Assembly (NCBI GenBank): GCA_036563645.1
Contig: DATCMA010000062.1
Coordinates: 9,892 to 73,891, forward strand
Direction of reading: 5' to 3'
Source of the DNA: DATCMA01 sp036563645
GTDB taxonomy: Bacteria > Actinomycetota > Actinomycetes > Mycobacteriales > Micromonosporaceae
DNA: 64,000 nt
This document shows, piece after piece, positions 51,868 through 60,111 of the stretch. A program made the translations under genes and the position numbers. The notes beneath the pieces are model-generated. The model ran no database searches. It had not been told where the DNA came from and saw nothing but the letters and a program-made list of their open reading frames with translations. Position 1 is the stretch's first letter; each line of letters begins with the position of its first letter.

Positions 51868-54477
51868 TCACCCTCGCGGTCGCGAGGGGAGCTTGTGGGC
51901 GCCACTGAGGGGCGCGAAGAAGGGCAGCGTGACGGGCGTGTCGTGGAGGGCTGCGCCGACCGCGAGCAGCACTCCCGCCCCACCGGTGGCGAGATCCATC
52001 GACAGCCGCAGGAGCTGCTCGCCGGGGAAGGCGACGACGCCGCGGTAGGGCACGGCGTGCCAGGCGAGTCGCCGCACTTGGGCGGCGAGCTCCCGGCGGT
52101 CCTCCTCGTCCGCCGTGTCACCCGCGTTTGCGACGCGCGAGGCGAGGTAGACGATGATCCCCGCCCGCCCGGCGAACAGTCCGGATTGGATGTAGAAGGG
52201 TGCGCGTGCGGCGCGACGGATCGCGCCTGCTGTCTCACGGAATTGCTCGTCGTCGCGGTGCTGGAGGTATTGGTCGAGGACGAGGCCGATACCGACGCTG
52301 CCGGCGGCGAGGTACGGCATGGTCCGCCAGCCTTCGTTCACCTCCATCGTCCCGTCGGGACGGACAACGCAACGACGGAGGTCCTGACGGAGCGCGGTGG
52401 CGGCGTGCTCCAGCAGGGCCGTGTCTCCGGTGAGCTCGTAGAGCCGGAGGAACATCAGCGCTGGCCCGGTGCGCCCGCGCGCGAGGCCCGCGTACCGGTG
52501 CTTGCCGCCGCTGATCGTGGCGTCGGTGTCGGTCGCGATCTGGCCGGCCACCAATTCGGCCGCTCGCCATGCGGCGTCGCGGAAAGCCGGATCGCCTGTC
52601 CGCTGGGCGAACTCCGCGAAGTTCAACGCGATGCCCGGCAGCCCGCCGATGAGATCCAGTCCGGACTTCTCCCACGGCTCGGCGAGGCATCGGTCGAGCA
52701 CGGCGAGCGCCTCCTCGCGCCGGCCGAGGAGCTCCAGGGTGTACGCCACCCCATGCAGGCCGTCCCAGAATCCCCAGCTCGTGCCGGGCGGGGGAGTGAG
52801 GGCCCGCTTGACCAGCCACTCCTCGTACTCCGGGTGCCGCCCGGCCCCGGTGACCGCGAGCGCGTACAGCACCCCGGCCGCGCCATACGCCAGGTTCAGC
52901 CCACCCGTGCGGAACTGCTCGATGTCGCCGGGGAAGAGGCGGTCCTCGCGGTACGGCGTCGCGCTGGCGGTGATTCCGGACGCGAGATGTGAGCGGAACG
53001 TCGGCCAGTCGTCAATCGGCGGAATGACAGGGGTGGGCTTGGTGTCACTCGCGGCGATCGGGGTAGAGGGAACCCCGGTGATTTCGGCCACCGCCTCATC
53101 GAGGAAGGACCGGGGCACCGGGAAGTGCTCGGCGATGATCTCCGCGAAGTGCATCGCCTTCGCCGGCGCGAGCCGCAGCACCTCGGTCAAGGGGAGGAAC
53201 AGCGCCAGTCGCAGGCAGGCCAACGCGTATCGGTCGATGGCGGCGCCGGAACGTTCGCGTGGCGCGGCGAACCCTTGGCTGCGCAGCGCGGGGTGGCGGT
53301 GCTCGCCGAACGGCGCGGCGACCTCGAAGTCGACCAACGCGATCGTGTCGTCCGGCCGCACCATGATGTTGAACAAGTGGAGGTCGCCGTAGACGACGCC
53401 CCGTTCGTGAATGGCGTTGATCGCCTGCTCGACCTGCTCGTAGATGTGCAGCGCCCAGGAGGTGTATTCGGCGAAGCGCTCGGACGGCGCGTCCAGCTCG
53501 ATGAGGGGGTAGCGTTCGACGAGGACACGGTTGAGCGGCCGCCCCTCGATGAACTCCAACGCCAGGAATTGGTGGTCGCCGAGAGTGAACTCCTCGTGGA
53601 CGCGCGGGACCTGCGGAATGTCGGAGAGCCGACGGAGAACCTCGGCTTCGCGGCGGAGGCGTGTCACGGCGTCCGTGCCCGCGGCGTCGAGGCCGGCGTG
53701 AGGGCGGGCTTCCTTGAGGACGACGGGGGTGCCCGTGCGGGTGTCCCGTCCGGCGTAGAGGCCGCCGCCGTTGGAGAAGTGGATGACGCGCTCGATCTCG
53801 TACGGGAGATCCTTCGTCGTGACCGCGTTGCGGGCGGCCAGGTGGGGTGCCAGGAAATCCGGGAGGGTCACCCATTCCGGAACGCGAAAGACGGGGCCGC
53901 GCTCATCGGGAACGAGGACGCCGTCCGGATTCTCAATCGCGGGAACGAGCTTTCCGTCTGGCGAGTGGCAGTAGCGCGCGGCGAAGCCGCCGTAGCGGAT
54001 GTAGACGGGGCCCGCGCCGTACCGCAGGTCGCTCAGAATGTACGGGCCGGGCTCGCCGTCCAGGAGTTCGGCGAGTTCCTTGCAGACGAGCTCTAGATCC
54101 GCCTCGTCCTGCGGCGGGTAGATGGTGATGAACTTGCCGCTGGATTCGCGCGAGGCGTACTTGGAATTGCGCATGAGCAGCATGAGCGGACTGCGGATGA
54201 ACTTGAACGACAGTCCGCGGGACATGCAGTAGTCGTAAACCCGATCAAGGACGCGCTCGGCGTTGTCGAGACACGCCGAAATGTGGATCTTCCATCCTTG
54301 AGCGGGAAGGGACGTCCCCTCCGGGCCGTAGACGATCCAGTCCTCGCTCGTCTCGCAGGTCCAGCCGTCCGGCAATGGACGTTGAGCTGCGGCGAACTGC
54401 CCAGAACGAGAGGTCGTGGCAAGCGAGTCGTAAAAGAGTGGGTCGACCGCGCAGTACGCGTCGTACCGTTCGTCCAT
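51868..54477 (-). CDS. ramC: Class III lanthipeptide synthetase (RamC/LanKC)
   Basis: An 869-aa three-domain enzyme: N-terminal phospho-Ser/Thr lyase (about 1-225), Ser/Thr kinase-like domain (about 230-480; Lys255 in VVLKEARP, Asp365 in YGDLHLFN, Asp383 in DFE) and C-terminal LanC-like cyclase (about 500-869; alpha-toroid repeats such as GLHGVAYTLELLG, DLIGGLPGIALNF, GLARGRTGPALMF). The zinc ligands of class I/IV cyclases are missing: the CHG position reads ARG. It is therefore class III. SD AGGGAG precedes ATG 54477. It is predicted to phosphorylate, dehydrate and cyclise the 40-aa precursor 29 bp downstream. Confidence 0.95.
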   Translation of the reverse strand: MDERYDAYCAVDPLFYDSLATTSRSGQFAAAQRPLPDGWTCETSEDWIVYGPEGTSLPAQGWKIHISACLDNAERVLDRVYDYCMSRGLSFKFIRSPLMLLMRNSKYASRESSGKFITIYPPQDEADLELVCKELAELLDGEPGPYILSDLRYGAGPVYIRYGGFAARYCHSPDGKLVPAIENPDGVLVPDERGPVFRVPEWVTLPDFLAPHLAARNAVTTKDLPYEIERVIHFSNGGGLYAGRDTRTGTPVVLKEARPHAGLDAAGTDAVTRLRREAEVLRRLSDIPQVPRVHEEFTLGDHQFLALEFIEGRPLNRVLVERYPLIELDAPSERFAEYTSWALHIYEQVEQAINAIHERGVVYGDLHLFNIMVRPDDTIALVDFEVAAPFGEHRHPALRSQGFAAPRERSGAAIDRYALACLRLALFLPLTEVLRLAPAKAMHFAEIIAEHFPVPRSFLDEAVAEITGVPSTPIAASDTKPTPVIPPIDDWPTFRSHLASGITASATPYREDRLFPGDIEQFRTGGLNLAYGAAGVLYALAVTGAGRHPEYEEWLVKRALTPPPGTSWGFWDGLHGVAYTLELLGRREEALAVLDRCLAEPWEKSGLDLIGGLPGIALNFAEFAQRTGDPAFRDAAWRAAELVAGQIATDTDATISGGKHRYAGLARGRTGPALMFLRLYELTGDTALLEHAATALRQDLRRCVVRPDGTMEVNEGWRTMPYLAAGSVGIGLVLDQYLQHRDDEQFRETAGAIRRAARAPFYIQSGLFAGRAGIIVYLASRVANAGDTADEEDRRELAAQVRRLAWHAVPYRGVVAFPGEQLLRLSMDLATGGAGVLLAVGAALHDTPVTLPFFAPLSGAHKLPSRPRG

Positions 54478-54581
54478 CCCGGCGGCTCCCTCGGTGATCC
54501 CCCTGGGGATTGGGGTAAATCCCTAGGTGGATTCCCTGATTCCTTGCTGCGTCGAGTCTGGACGTTTCGATGAGCGACCTC

Positions 54582-54622
54582 AAGTGTGCAAAGTCACGAT
54601 ATCGAATGATCAATGCACACTT
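54582..54622. promoter_or_regulatory. 9-bp inverted repeat upstream of ramC
   Basis: AAGTGTGCA (54582-54590) is an exact inverted repeat of TGCACACTT (54614-54622) with a 23-nt spacer. The spacer contains the -10 candidate for ramC. The spacing puts the half-sites about three helical turns apart, fitting two dimers or one looped regulator. Confidence 0.6.
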
Positions 54623-54634
54623 TCGTCATGACAA
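54606..54634 (-). promoter_or_regulatory. Candidate ramC promoter
   Basis: On the minus strand TTGTCA (54634-54629) and GATCAT (54611-54606) are separated by 17 nt, a fair sigma-70-type pair. Both hexamers overlap the dyads, so a regulator bound there would act directly on polymerase. It implies a leader of about 120 nt. Confidence 0.45.
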
Positions 54635-54642
54635 ATGTCATG
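54627..54642. promoter_or_regulatory. Palindrome CATGAC-AAAT-GTCATG upstream of ramC
   Basis: A perfect 6-bp dyad with a 4-nt centre overlaps the candidate -35 box of the ramC promoter. It could be an operator for one of the two RamR-like regulators or for another developmental regulator. Confidence 0.55.
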
Positions 54643-54853
54643 GCTTCGGTGGTCCTATCGGGGGTCAAAAATGCGAATGCCTTTACAATAGCGGATATTC
54701 CTCAAGGTCGTCGCCGGGATTGGCGCGGTTATATGAATACTCGTCACAATTGACGTCGCTGGCGGGGAGATCCGCGGCGGACGTTCGGGCCCCGGATACG
54801 CAACCGGGGCGCGGTGATATCCCGCGCCCCGCGTCCGCTCACGGCACCCCGGG

Positions 54854-55630
54854 TCAGCTCTGTGCCGGTGCGGGCGCCTGGTCAAACGGTTCCTCTTCGG
54901 TCTCCGATGCCTCGCTGCCGGGCTCGGATGTCGTACCCGGTTCCTCAGTGCTGCCCGGTTCCTCGTCCGCCCCCGGCTCCTCCGTGCCCGGTTCAGCGGT
55001 CGCCTCGGGCTCAGTGGGCAACCCCGGACTCTCCGACTCCGTGGGCTCCGCCGATGGGGAGGCGGTGGCGCTTTCGCCCGGTGACGGCGAGCCACCGGTG
55101 GTGGGGACGCCGAGGCTCTGCGCCAAGTTCTGGAGGGCCTGGAGGTGCTCCTGGACCACGGGCTGCGCCTCCTGCGCGACGCGCTTGGCGTGCTCGTCCG
55201 AGCCCTGCGCGAGCTCGGTCTCGATGAGTCGAAGCATCTGTTCGTGCCAGGCGAGGTCGGTCGAGACGAACATCCGATCGAACTCCTCGCCGTTCACCCC
55301 CTGCAGCTGGGTCAACGCCCCCTGCTGTTCGGGATTCGGCGAGCCGGGGAGGGTGACCTTCAACCGCGAGGCGGTGTCCTGGAGTGCCTGATCGAGGCGG
55401 GTGTGGTCGGTGACGAAGCGGGAAGCCAGATCCCTGACTTCTTGGCTGGCGTCCTTCTGCTGAGCCAAGTTCCCTTTGGCGATTTCCGCCAGATTGCCCT
55501 GGTGGGCCGTTTGCAGGAACGAGGTGTCCTGTGCGGACGGCTCAGCGGCGGCGAGCGCGACGGCGCCTGGCACGAGCGCGAGCGTCAGCGCCAGCCCACC
55601 GAGCAGTGAGCCGCGTGTGATGCGTGCCAT
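54854..55630 (-). CDS. Secreted DUF4142 protein with acidic low-complexity tail
   Basis: A 258-aa exported protein. A signal peptide (SLLGGLALTLALVPGAVALAAA) leads into a DUF4142 ferritin-like four-helix domain (about 28-160; DTSFLQTAHQGNLAEIAKG, DLASRFVTDHTRLDQAL, WHEQMLRLIETEL), then about 85 residues rich in Glu, Pro, Ser and Thr (EPGTEEPGADEEPGSTEEPG). Family function is unknown; members are periplasmic or extracytoplasmic. I use ATG 55630 with SD GGGGGGAAG; the frame opens 57 nt earlier but would break the signal peptide. It runs in the same direction as ramC, with the ramC control region between them. Confidence 0.85.
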   Translation of the reverse strand: MARITRGSLLGGLALTLALVPGAVALAAAEPSAQDTSFLQTAHQGNLAEIAKGNLAQQKDASQEVRDLASRFVTDHTRLDQALQDTASRLKVTLPGSPNPEQQGALTQLQGVNGEEFDRMFVSTDLAWHEQMLRLIETELAQGSDEHAKRVAQEAQPVVQEHLQALQNLAQSLGVPTTGGSPSPGESATASPSAEPTESESPGLPTEPEATAEPGTEEPGADEEPGSTEEPGTTSEPGSEASETEEEPFDQAPAPAQS

Positions 55631-55893
55631 GCTTCCCCCCTGTCTCGTACGAACAGGGCAGCGGGTACCCCGCCTGCGCGCACCCATTCCCGCTGATGGT
55701 CAGCTCGCTGGCGAATGCGGCAGAGGAAGGGCGCTGGTGGGCGGGCGGTACGCCCCGGGTGCGGGACATGGCACGGGCTGACGGCGAACCTGCCAGCCGT
55801 TCCGCCGTGCGCTATCTTGAACGACTCGGGTGCATAAAAAAACAGACCGCGACGCTCGCAGGTCCACAACTAGGATAAGGCCGAGGAGAAGCG

Positions 55894-58221
55894 TTGTCAA
55901 GCTCCGCGCTGCCGCACCGGACACGCGACGACGAGCTCGCCCATGAGCAGGAGTACGTCGGACGGCTCTACCGCCGTTTGGACGAGCTGCGTGAGCAAGC
56001 CGCCGCGCGGCTGAGTCGGGCCTTGCGCCAAACCGGCGGCACTCCCCAGGAGCGGTCGCAGCGAGATAGCGTCATCGCCCTGTACACAGAGAAGCTGGCG
56101 CAGCTGCGCGCGGTCGAGGAAGGGCTGTGCTTCGGGCGGCTGGACTTCTACGAGGGGAAGCCGCGGTACATCGGCCGAATCGGGCTTTTCGCGGATGATG
56201 ACGGGCACGAGCCGCTGCTCATTGACTGGCGCGCTCCCGCGGCCCGTCCCTTCTATCTGGCGACCGCGGCCTCCCCGCTCGGCGTGGCCCGTCGCCGCCA
56301 TCTCCGGACCCGAGGCCGCACCGTCGTCGACTTCGACGACGAGGTCCTCGACCTCAGCGCCGCGCGTGACCGGGACCGGGCCGGGGTCGCGGGCGAGGCG
56401 CGGCTGCTCGCCGCGGTCGCCGCGCAGCGTACCGGGCGGATGCGCGACATCGTCGAGACGATCCAGGCGGAGCAGGACCGTGTGATCCGGGCGGACCTCA
56501 ACGGGGTGCTCGTCGTCCAGGGTGGACCCGGCACGGGCAAGACCGCCGTCGCCCTGCACCGCGCCGCGTACCTGCTCTACACCCATCGACGTGAGCTATC
56601 CACCCGGGGCGTGTTGATCGTCGGTCCCAACGCGACCTTCCTGAGCTACATCTCCCACGTCCTGCCGTCCCTGGCCGAGACCGGGGTCCTGCTGCGCACG
56701 CTGGGGGAGCTCTTTCCCGGCGTCACCGCCACCGGCACGGAGCCGGCCGCGGCCGCGGAGATCAAGGGCCGGTTGGCGATGGTCGAGGTGATGGCCGCGG
56801 CGGTTCGGGATCGGCAGGAGGTCCCCGAAGAGCCGATCGAGGTCGTCGTGGACCGGGAAACCCTGATACTCGACCCCGAGACGGTACGCGCGGCGCAGGC
56901 GTCGGCGCGCCGGACCGGGCGTCCACACAACCTCGCCCGGCCAATCTTCGACATCGAGATCGTGCACGCGCTCGCCAGGCAGCTGGCTGACCGGATCGGC
57001 GAGGACCCGTTCGGAGGGGAGAACCTCCTCGACGAGGCCGACGTCGCCGAGATTCGCCGTGAGCTGCGGGAGGATCCGGCGGTCCGCGCGGTCCTGGACG
57101 AGCTGTGGCCGATCCTCACGCCGCAACAGCTCCTGGCTGATCTCTTCAGCTCCCCGGAACGGCTCGCGCGCGCCGCCCCGAATCTCACCGAGGATGAACG
57201 GAAGCTGCTGCTGCGCCAGCCGGGGCAGGAGTGGACACCGGCCGACGTGCCCTTGCTGGACGAGGCCGCCGAACTCCTGGGGGAGGACGATCGGGCCGAG
57301 GAACGGCGGGCCGAGCAGCGCCGCCGTGAGCTCATCGAGTACGCCGAAGGCGCCCTCGAAATCCTCATGGGTTCCCGCTCCATCGACGTGGAGGACGAGG
57401 CGGAACCGGAGATCCTGCTCCCCACCGACCTGCTCACCGCGGGGCGCCTCGGGGAGCGGCACACCGAGGTCGACCATCGGACCACCGCCGAGCGGGCCGC
57501 CGCGGATCGACGGTGGGCGTTCGGCCACGTCATCGTCGACGAGGCGCAGGAGCTGTCGCCGATGGCCTGGCGGATGCTCATGCGGCGGTGCCCCAGCCGC
57601 TCGATGACGATCGTCGGCGATGTGGCGCAGACCAGTGATCTCTCGGGAACCGGATCGTGGGCCGAGGTGCTCGAGCCCTACGTGGCGGATCGGTGGCGGC
57701 TGGCTGAGTTGACCGTCAACTACCGCACTCCCGCAGAGATCATGGAGGTCGCCGCCGCGCTCCTCGCCGACATCGACCCGACACTCGCCCCGCCGCGCTC
57801 GGTCCGCGCGACCGGAGTGCCCCCGTGGGCGGTGCAGGTGAAGGCCGATCAGCTATCGGAGCGCTTGGTCGAGCTGGTGCACCGGGAAGCCGTCGCCGTC
57901 GGGGACGGGCGCCTGGGGGTGATCGTGCCCGAAGGGCGAGTCGACGAGCTCGGGCAGGCGGTCAGCGCCGCGGTGCCGGACACCGCGGTAGGCGATAACC
58001 CGGACCTAACCCGGCGGGTTGTCGTGCTCACCGTTCGGCAGGCCAAAGGCCTGGAGTTCGACACGGTGCTCGTGGTCGAGCCGGAGGAGATCCTCACCGA
58101 GTCGCCGCGCGGGCTGAGCAACCTGTACGTCGCGTTGACCCGGGCCACCCAACGGCTGGGGGTGCTGCACGCCGGGCCGCTGCCGGCGGCGCTGGCGGGT
58201 CGGTTGCAGTCCGTGGATTGA
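55894..58221 (+). CDS. helD: HelD-like RNA polymerase-associated UvrD/Rep-family ATPase
   Basis: A 775-aa superfamily 1 helicase-like protein. An N-terminal coiled region (ELAHEQEYVGRLYRRLDELR) that in HelD enters the RNA polymerase channel is followed by domain 1A with Walker A GGPGTGKTAVALHRAAYLL, a long insertion (about 300-520), Walker B VDEAQELSPMAWRML and the C-terminal motifs ELTVNYRTP, TVRQAKGLEFDTVLVVEPE and NLYVALTRATQRL. HelD frees stalled polymerase, and some actinomycete versions give rifamycin resistance. TTG start with SD GAGGAG. No rifamycin-associated element was seen upstream. Confidence 0.9.
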   Translation: MSSSALPHRTRDDELAHEQEYVGRLYRRLDELREQAAARLSRALRQTGGTPQERSQRDSVIALYTEKLAQLRAVEEGLCFGRLDFYEGKPRYIGRIGLFADDDGHEPLLIDWRAPAARPFYLATAASPLGVARRRHLRTRGRTVVDFDDEVLDLSAARDRDRAGVAGEARLLAAVAAQRTGRMRDIVETIQAEQDRVIRADLNGVLVVQGGPGTGKTAVALHRAAYLLYTHRRELSTRGVLIVGPNATFLSYISHVLPSLAETGVLLRTLGELFPGVTATGTEPAAAAEIKGRLAMVEVMAAAVRDRQEVPEEPIEVVVDRETLILDPETVRAAQASARRTGRPHNLARPIFDIEIVHALARQLADRIGEDPFGGENLLDEADVAEIRRELREDPAVRAVLDELWPILTPQQLLADLFSSPERLARAAPNLTEDERKLLLRQPGQEWTPADVPLLDEAAELLGEDDRAEERRAEQRRRELIEYAEGALEILMGSRSIDVEDEAEPEILLPTDLLTAGRLGERHTEVDHRTTAERAAADRRWAFGHVIVDEAQELSPMAWRMLMRRCPSRSMTIVGDVAQTSDLSGTGSWAEVLEPYVADRWRLAELTVNYRTPAEIMEVAAALLADIDPTLAPPRSVRATGVPPWAVQVKADQLSERLVELVHREAVAVGDGRLGVIVPEGRVDELGQAVSAAVPDTAVGDNPDLTRRVVVLTVRQAKGLEFDTVLVVEPEEILTESPRGLSNLYVALTRATQRLGVLHAGPLPAALAGRLQSVD

Positions 58222-58224
58222 CCG

Positions 58225-58260
58225 GACCGGGGAAGGGCCGGCGTGGACCCTTCCCCGGTC
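58225..58260. terminator. Bidirectional terminator-like hairpin between helD and gdhA
   Basis: GACCGGGGAAGGG (58225-58237) and CCCTTCCCCGGTC (58248-58260) form a perfect 13-bp stem with a 10-nt loop, 3 bp after the helD stop and 35 bp from the convergent gdhA stop. Confidence 0.85.
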
Positions 58261-58294
58261 AGCTACGTTCCCCGTCAGATCAGCCCTAGCGCCC

Positions 58295-59629
58295 TTAGAT
58301 CAAGCCCTGCTCGAGCATCGCGTCGGCGACCCGGCAGAAGCCGTTGATGTTGGCGCCGGCGACGTAGTTGCCCGGCATTCCGTACTCCTCAGCCGTGGCG
58401 TAGCAGCGGTCGTGGATGTCCTTCATGATTTCCCGCAGCCGCTGCTCGGAGTAGCTGAAGCTCCAGGAGTCGCGGCTGGCGTTCTGCTGCATCTCCAGCG
58501 CGCTGACCGCCACACCACCGGCGTTGGCCGCCTTGCCAGGCGCGAAGGCGACCCCCGCCTCCGAGAAGATCCGGATCGCCTCCGGAGTCGTCGGCATGTT
58601 CGCGCCCTCGATGACGGCGATGCACCCGTTGTTCACCAGCGTCCGGGCGTCCTCAGCGCTGATCTCGTTCTGGGTGGCAGAGGGGATCGCGATCTGGCAC
58701 GGTACGTCCCACACCCGTCCCGTGGCGAAGGAGGCGTGCGGCCGAGCGTCGACGTACTCGCTGACCCGACCCCGGCGAACCTCCTTGATCTCCTTGAGGA
58801 GATCGAGGTCGATGCCCTTCTCGTCGACGATGTAGCCCGAGGAGTCCGAACAGGCGACGACCGTACCGCCGAGCTGGTGCACCTTCTCAATCGCGTAGAT
58901 CGCGACGTTGCCGGAACCGGAGACCACCACCCGCTTGCCCTCGAGGCTGTCGCCCCGCGCGCGCAGCATCTCCTCGGCGAAGAAGACGGCGCCGTACCCG
59001 GTCGCCTCGCGCCGCACTTGGGCGCCGCCGTAGTGGAGGCCTTTGCCGGTCAGCACGCCCATCTCGTACCGGTTGGTGATGCGCTTGTACTGACCGAACA
59101 GGTAGCCGATCTCGCGCCCGCCGACGCCGATGTCACCGGCGGGTACGTCGGTGTGCTCGCCGATGTGGCGGTAGAGCTCGGTCATGAAGCTCTGACAGAA
59201 GCGCATCACCTCGCGGTCGGAGCGCCCCTTCGGGTCGAAGTCCGACCCGCCCTTGCCGCCCCCGATCGGCATGCCGGTGAGCGCGTTCTTGAAGATCTGC
59301 TCGAAGCCGAGAAACTTGATGATCCCGAGATATACCGACGGGTGGAAACGCAGGCCGCCCTTGTAGGGGCCGAGTGCGCTATTGAACTCCACGCGAAAGC
59401 CTCGGTTGACGTGCACCCGGCCGTGATCGTCCTCCCACGGCACCCGGAAGATGATCTGCCGCTCCGGCTCGCAGATCCGCTCGATGATCTTCGCCTCGAC
59501 GTACTCGGGGTGTTTGGTCAGCGCTGGGGCAATGCTCTCGAGGACCTCGCGAACCGCTTGGTGGAACTCGCTTTCCCCGGGATTGCGCTGAACCACGTTC
59601 GCGAAGATCTCGTCAAGGTGTTCGTGCAT
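58295..59629 (-). CDS. gdhA: NADP-specific glutamate dehydrogenase
   Basis: A 444-aa hexameric-type enzyme, the usual length, making glutamate from 2-oxoglutarate and ammonia with NADPH. Substrate motifs: GLRFHPSV, the catalytic Lys in PIGGGKGGSDFDPKG, and the dinucleotide fold in VVSGSGNVAIYAIEK. Ser in CSDSSGY at the cofactor loop fits NADP preference. I use ATG 59629 with SD GGAGG 9 nt upstream; the frame opens 123 nt earlier but the extra part is unlike the family. Single-gene unit. Confidence 0.95.
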   Translation of the reverse strand: MHEHLDEIFANVVQRNPGESEFHQAVREVLESIAPALTKHPEYVEAKIIERICEPERQIIFRVPWEDDHGRVHVNRGFRVEFNSALGPYKGGLRFHPSVYLGIIKFLGFEQIFKNALTGMPIGGGKGGSDFDPKGRSDREVMRFCQSFMTELYRHIGEHTDVPAGDIGVGGREIGYLFGQYKRITNRYEMGVLTGKGLHYGGAQVRREATGYGAVFFAEEMLRARGDSLEGKRVVVSGSGNVAIYAIEKVHQLGGTVVACSDSSGYIVDEKGIDLDLLKEIKEVRRGRVSEYVDARPHASFATGRVWDVPCQIAIPSATQNEISAEDARTLVNNGCIAVIEGANMPTTPEAIRIFSEAGVAFAPGKAANAGGVAVSALEMQQNASRDSWSFSYSEQRLREIMKDIHDRCYATAEEYGMPGNYVAGANINGFCRVADAMLEQGLI

Positions 59630-60111
59630 ATGACAGGTCCTCCGGGGCGTGGATAAAATGTGAAATTGTTTTCCGTACGGGCGGAAATGCCATCCCGCGG
59701 TGACGTCCACGCCGTTGTGGACCTCGCCGCTGTCTACGGCAGCGGCATCCACCGTACGTATGTGCGCGCCAGGTTAACTGTGGATCATCTCCGAGTTGCA
59801 CGCCACTACCCGGCACGTGAAGTAGATCGCCCGGCGATGCTCCGCGTCGTCGCGCGGTCACTCACGGACATGGGCGCTCCCCTGGTTCGCACCGATCCGT
59901 TCCGTTGATCGCCGGGGAACGCGCGAACCGGGATCACCGGCGCCGAGGCCGCCTCGCCGACTCGCGCAAGCCCTTCCTAGTGAACTACGGCCGACGCGAT
60001 CTAATCAACCGTCATCGATTCCTTGATTCCTTTCGGTGCTCCCAGGAGCTGGGCCGCGAGCTGAATCGGGCGCGCCGACGAACCGGACGGTGGGCCCCGC
60101 CGGGGACGGGG
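59630..60111. other. Gene-free interval
   Basis: This lies between the gdhA start and the end of the glycosyltransferase operon. A plus-strand frame of 82 codons (59660-59908) lacks an SD and any known domain, so I do not call it. The first 200 bp probably carry the gdhA promoter. No hairpin terminator stands out for the glycosyltransferase gene. Confidence 0.45.

Larger units (their letters stand above)
54478..54853. other. Regulatory interval upstream of lanthipeptide operon
   Basis: No gene is supported here. The part 54560-54760 is markedly AT-rich relative to flanks, holds two dyads and a promoter candidate for ramC (separate entries), and then the 3' side of the DUF4142 gene. The 120-nt predicted leader before ramC also contains short GGGAT/ATCCC dyads (54500-54530). 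Confidence 0.6.

Noticed and set aside
54570..55391. A long plus-strand frame starting MSDLKCAKSRYRM upstream of the ramC start, Cys-rich at first
   Set aside because: No SD, and most of it is antisense to the DUF4142 gene. The Cys-rich start covers the dyad region, which is better explained as regulatory DNA.
55700..55893. Search for a rifamycin-associated element upstream of helD
   Set aside because: No GGGG/CCCC-bounded dyad of the expected kind was found. Only a weak TAGGAT (55871-55876) without a -35 box is present.
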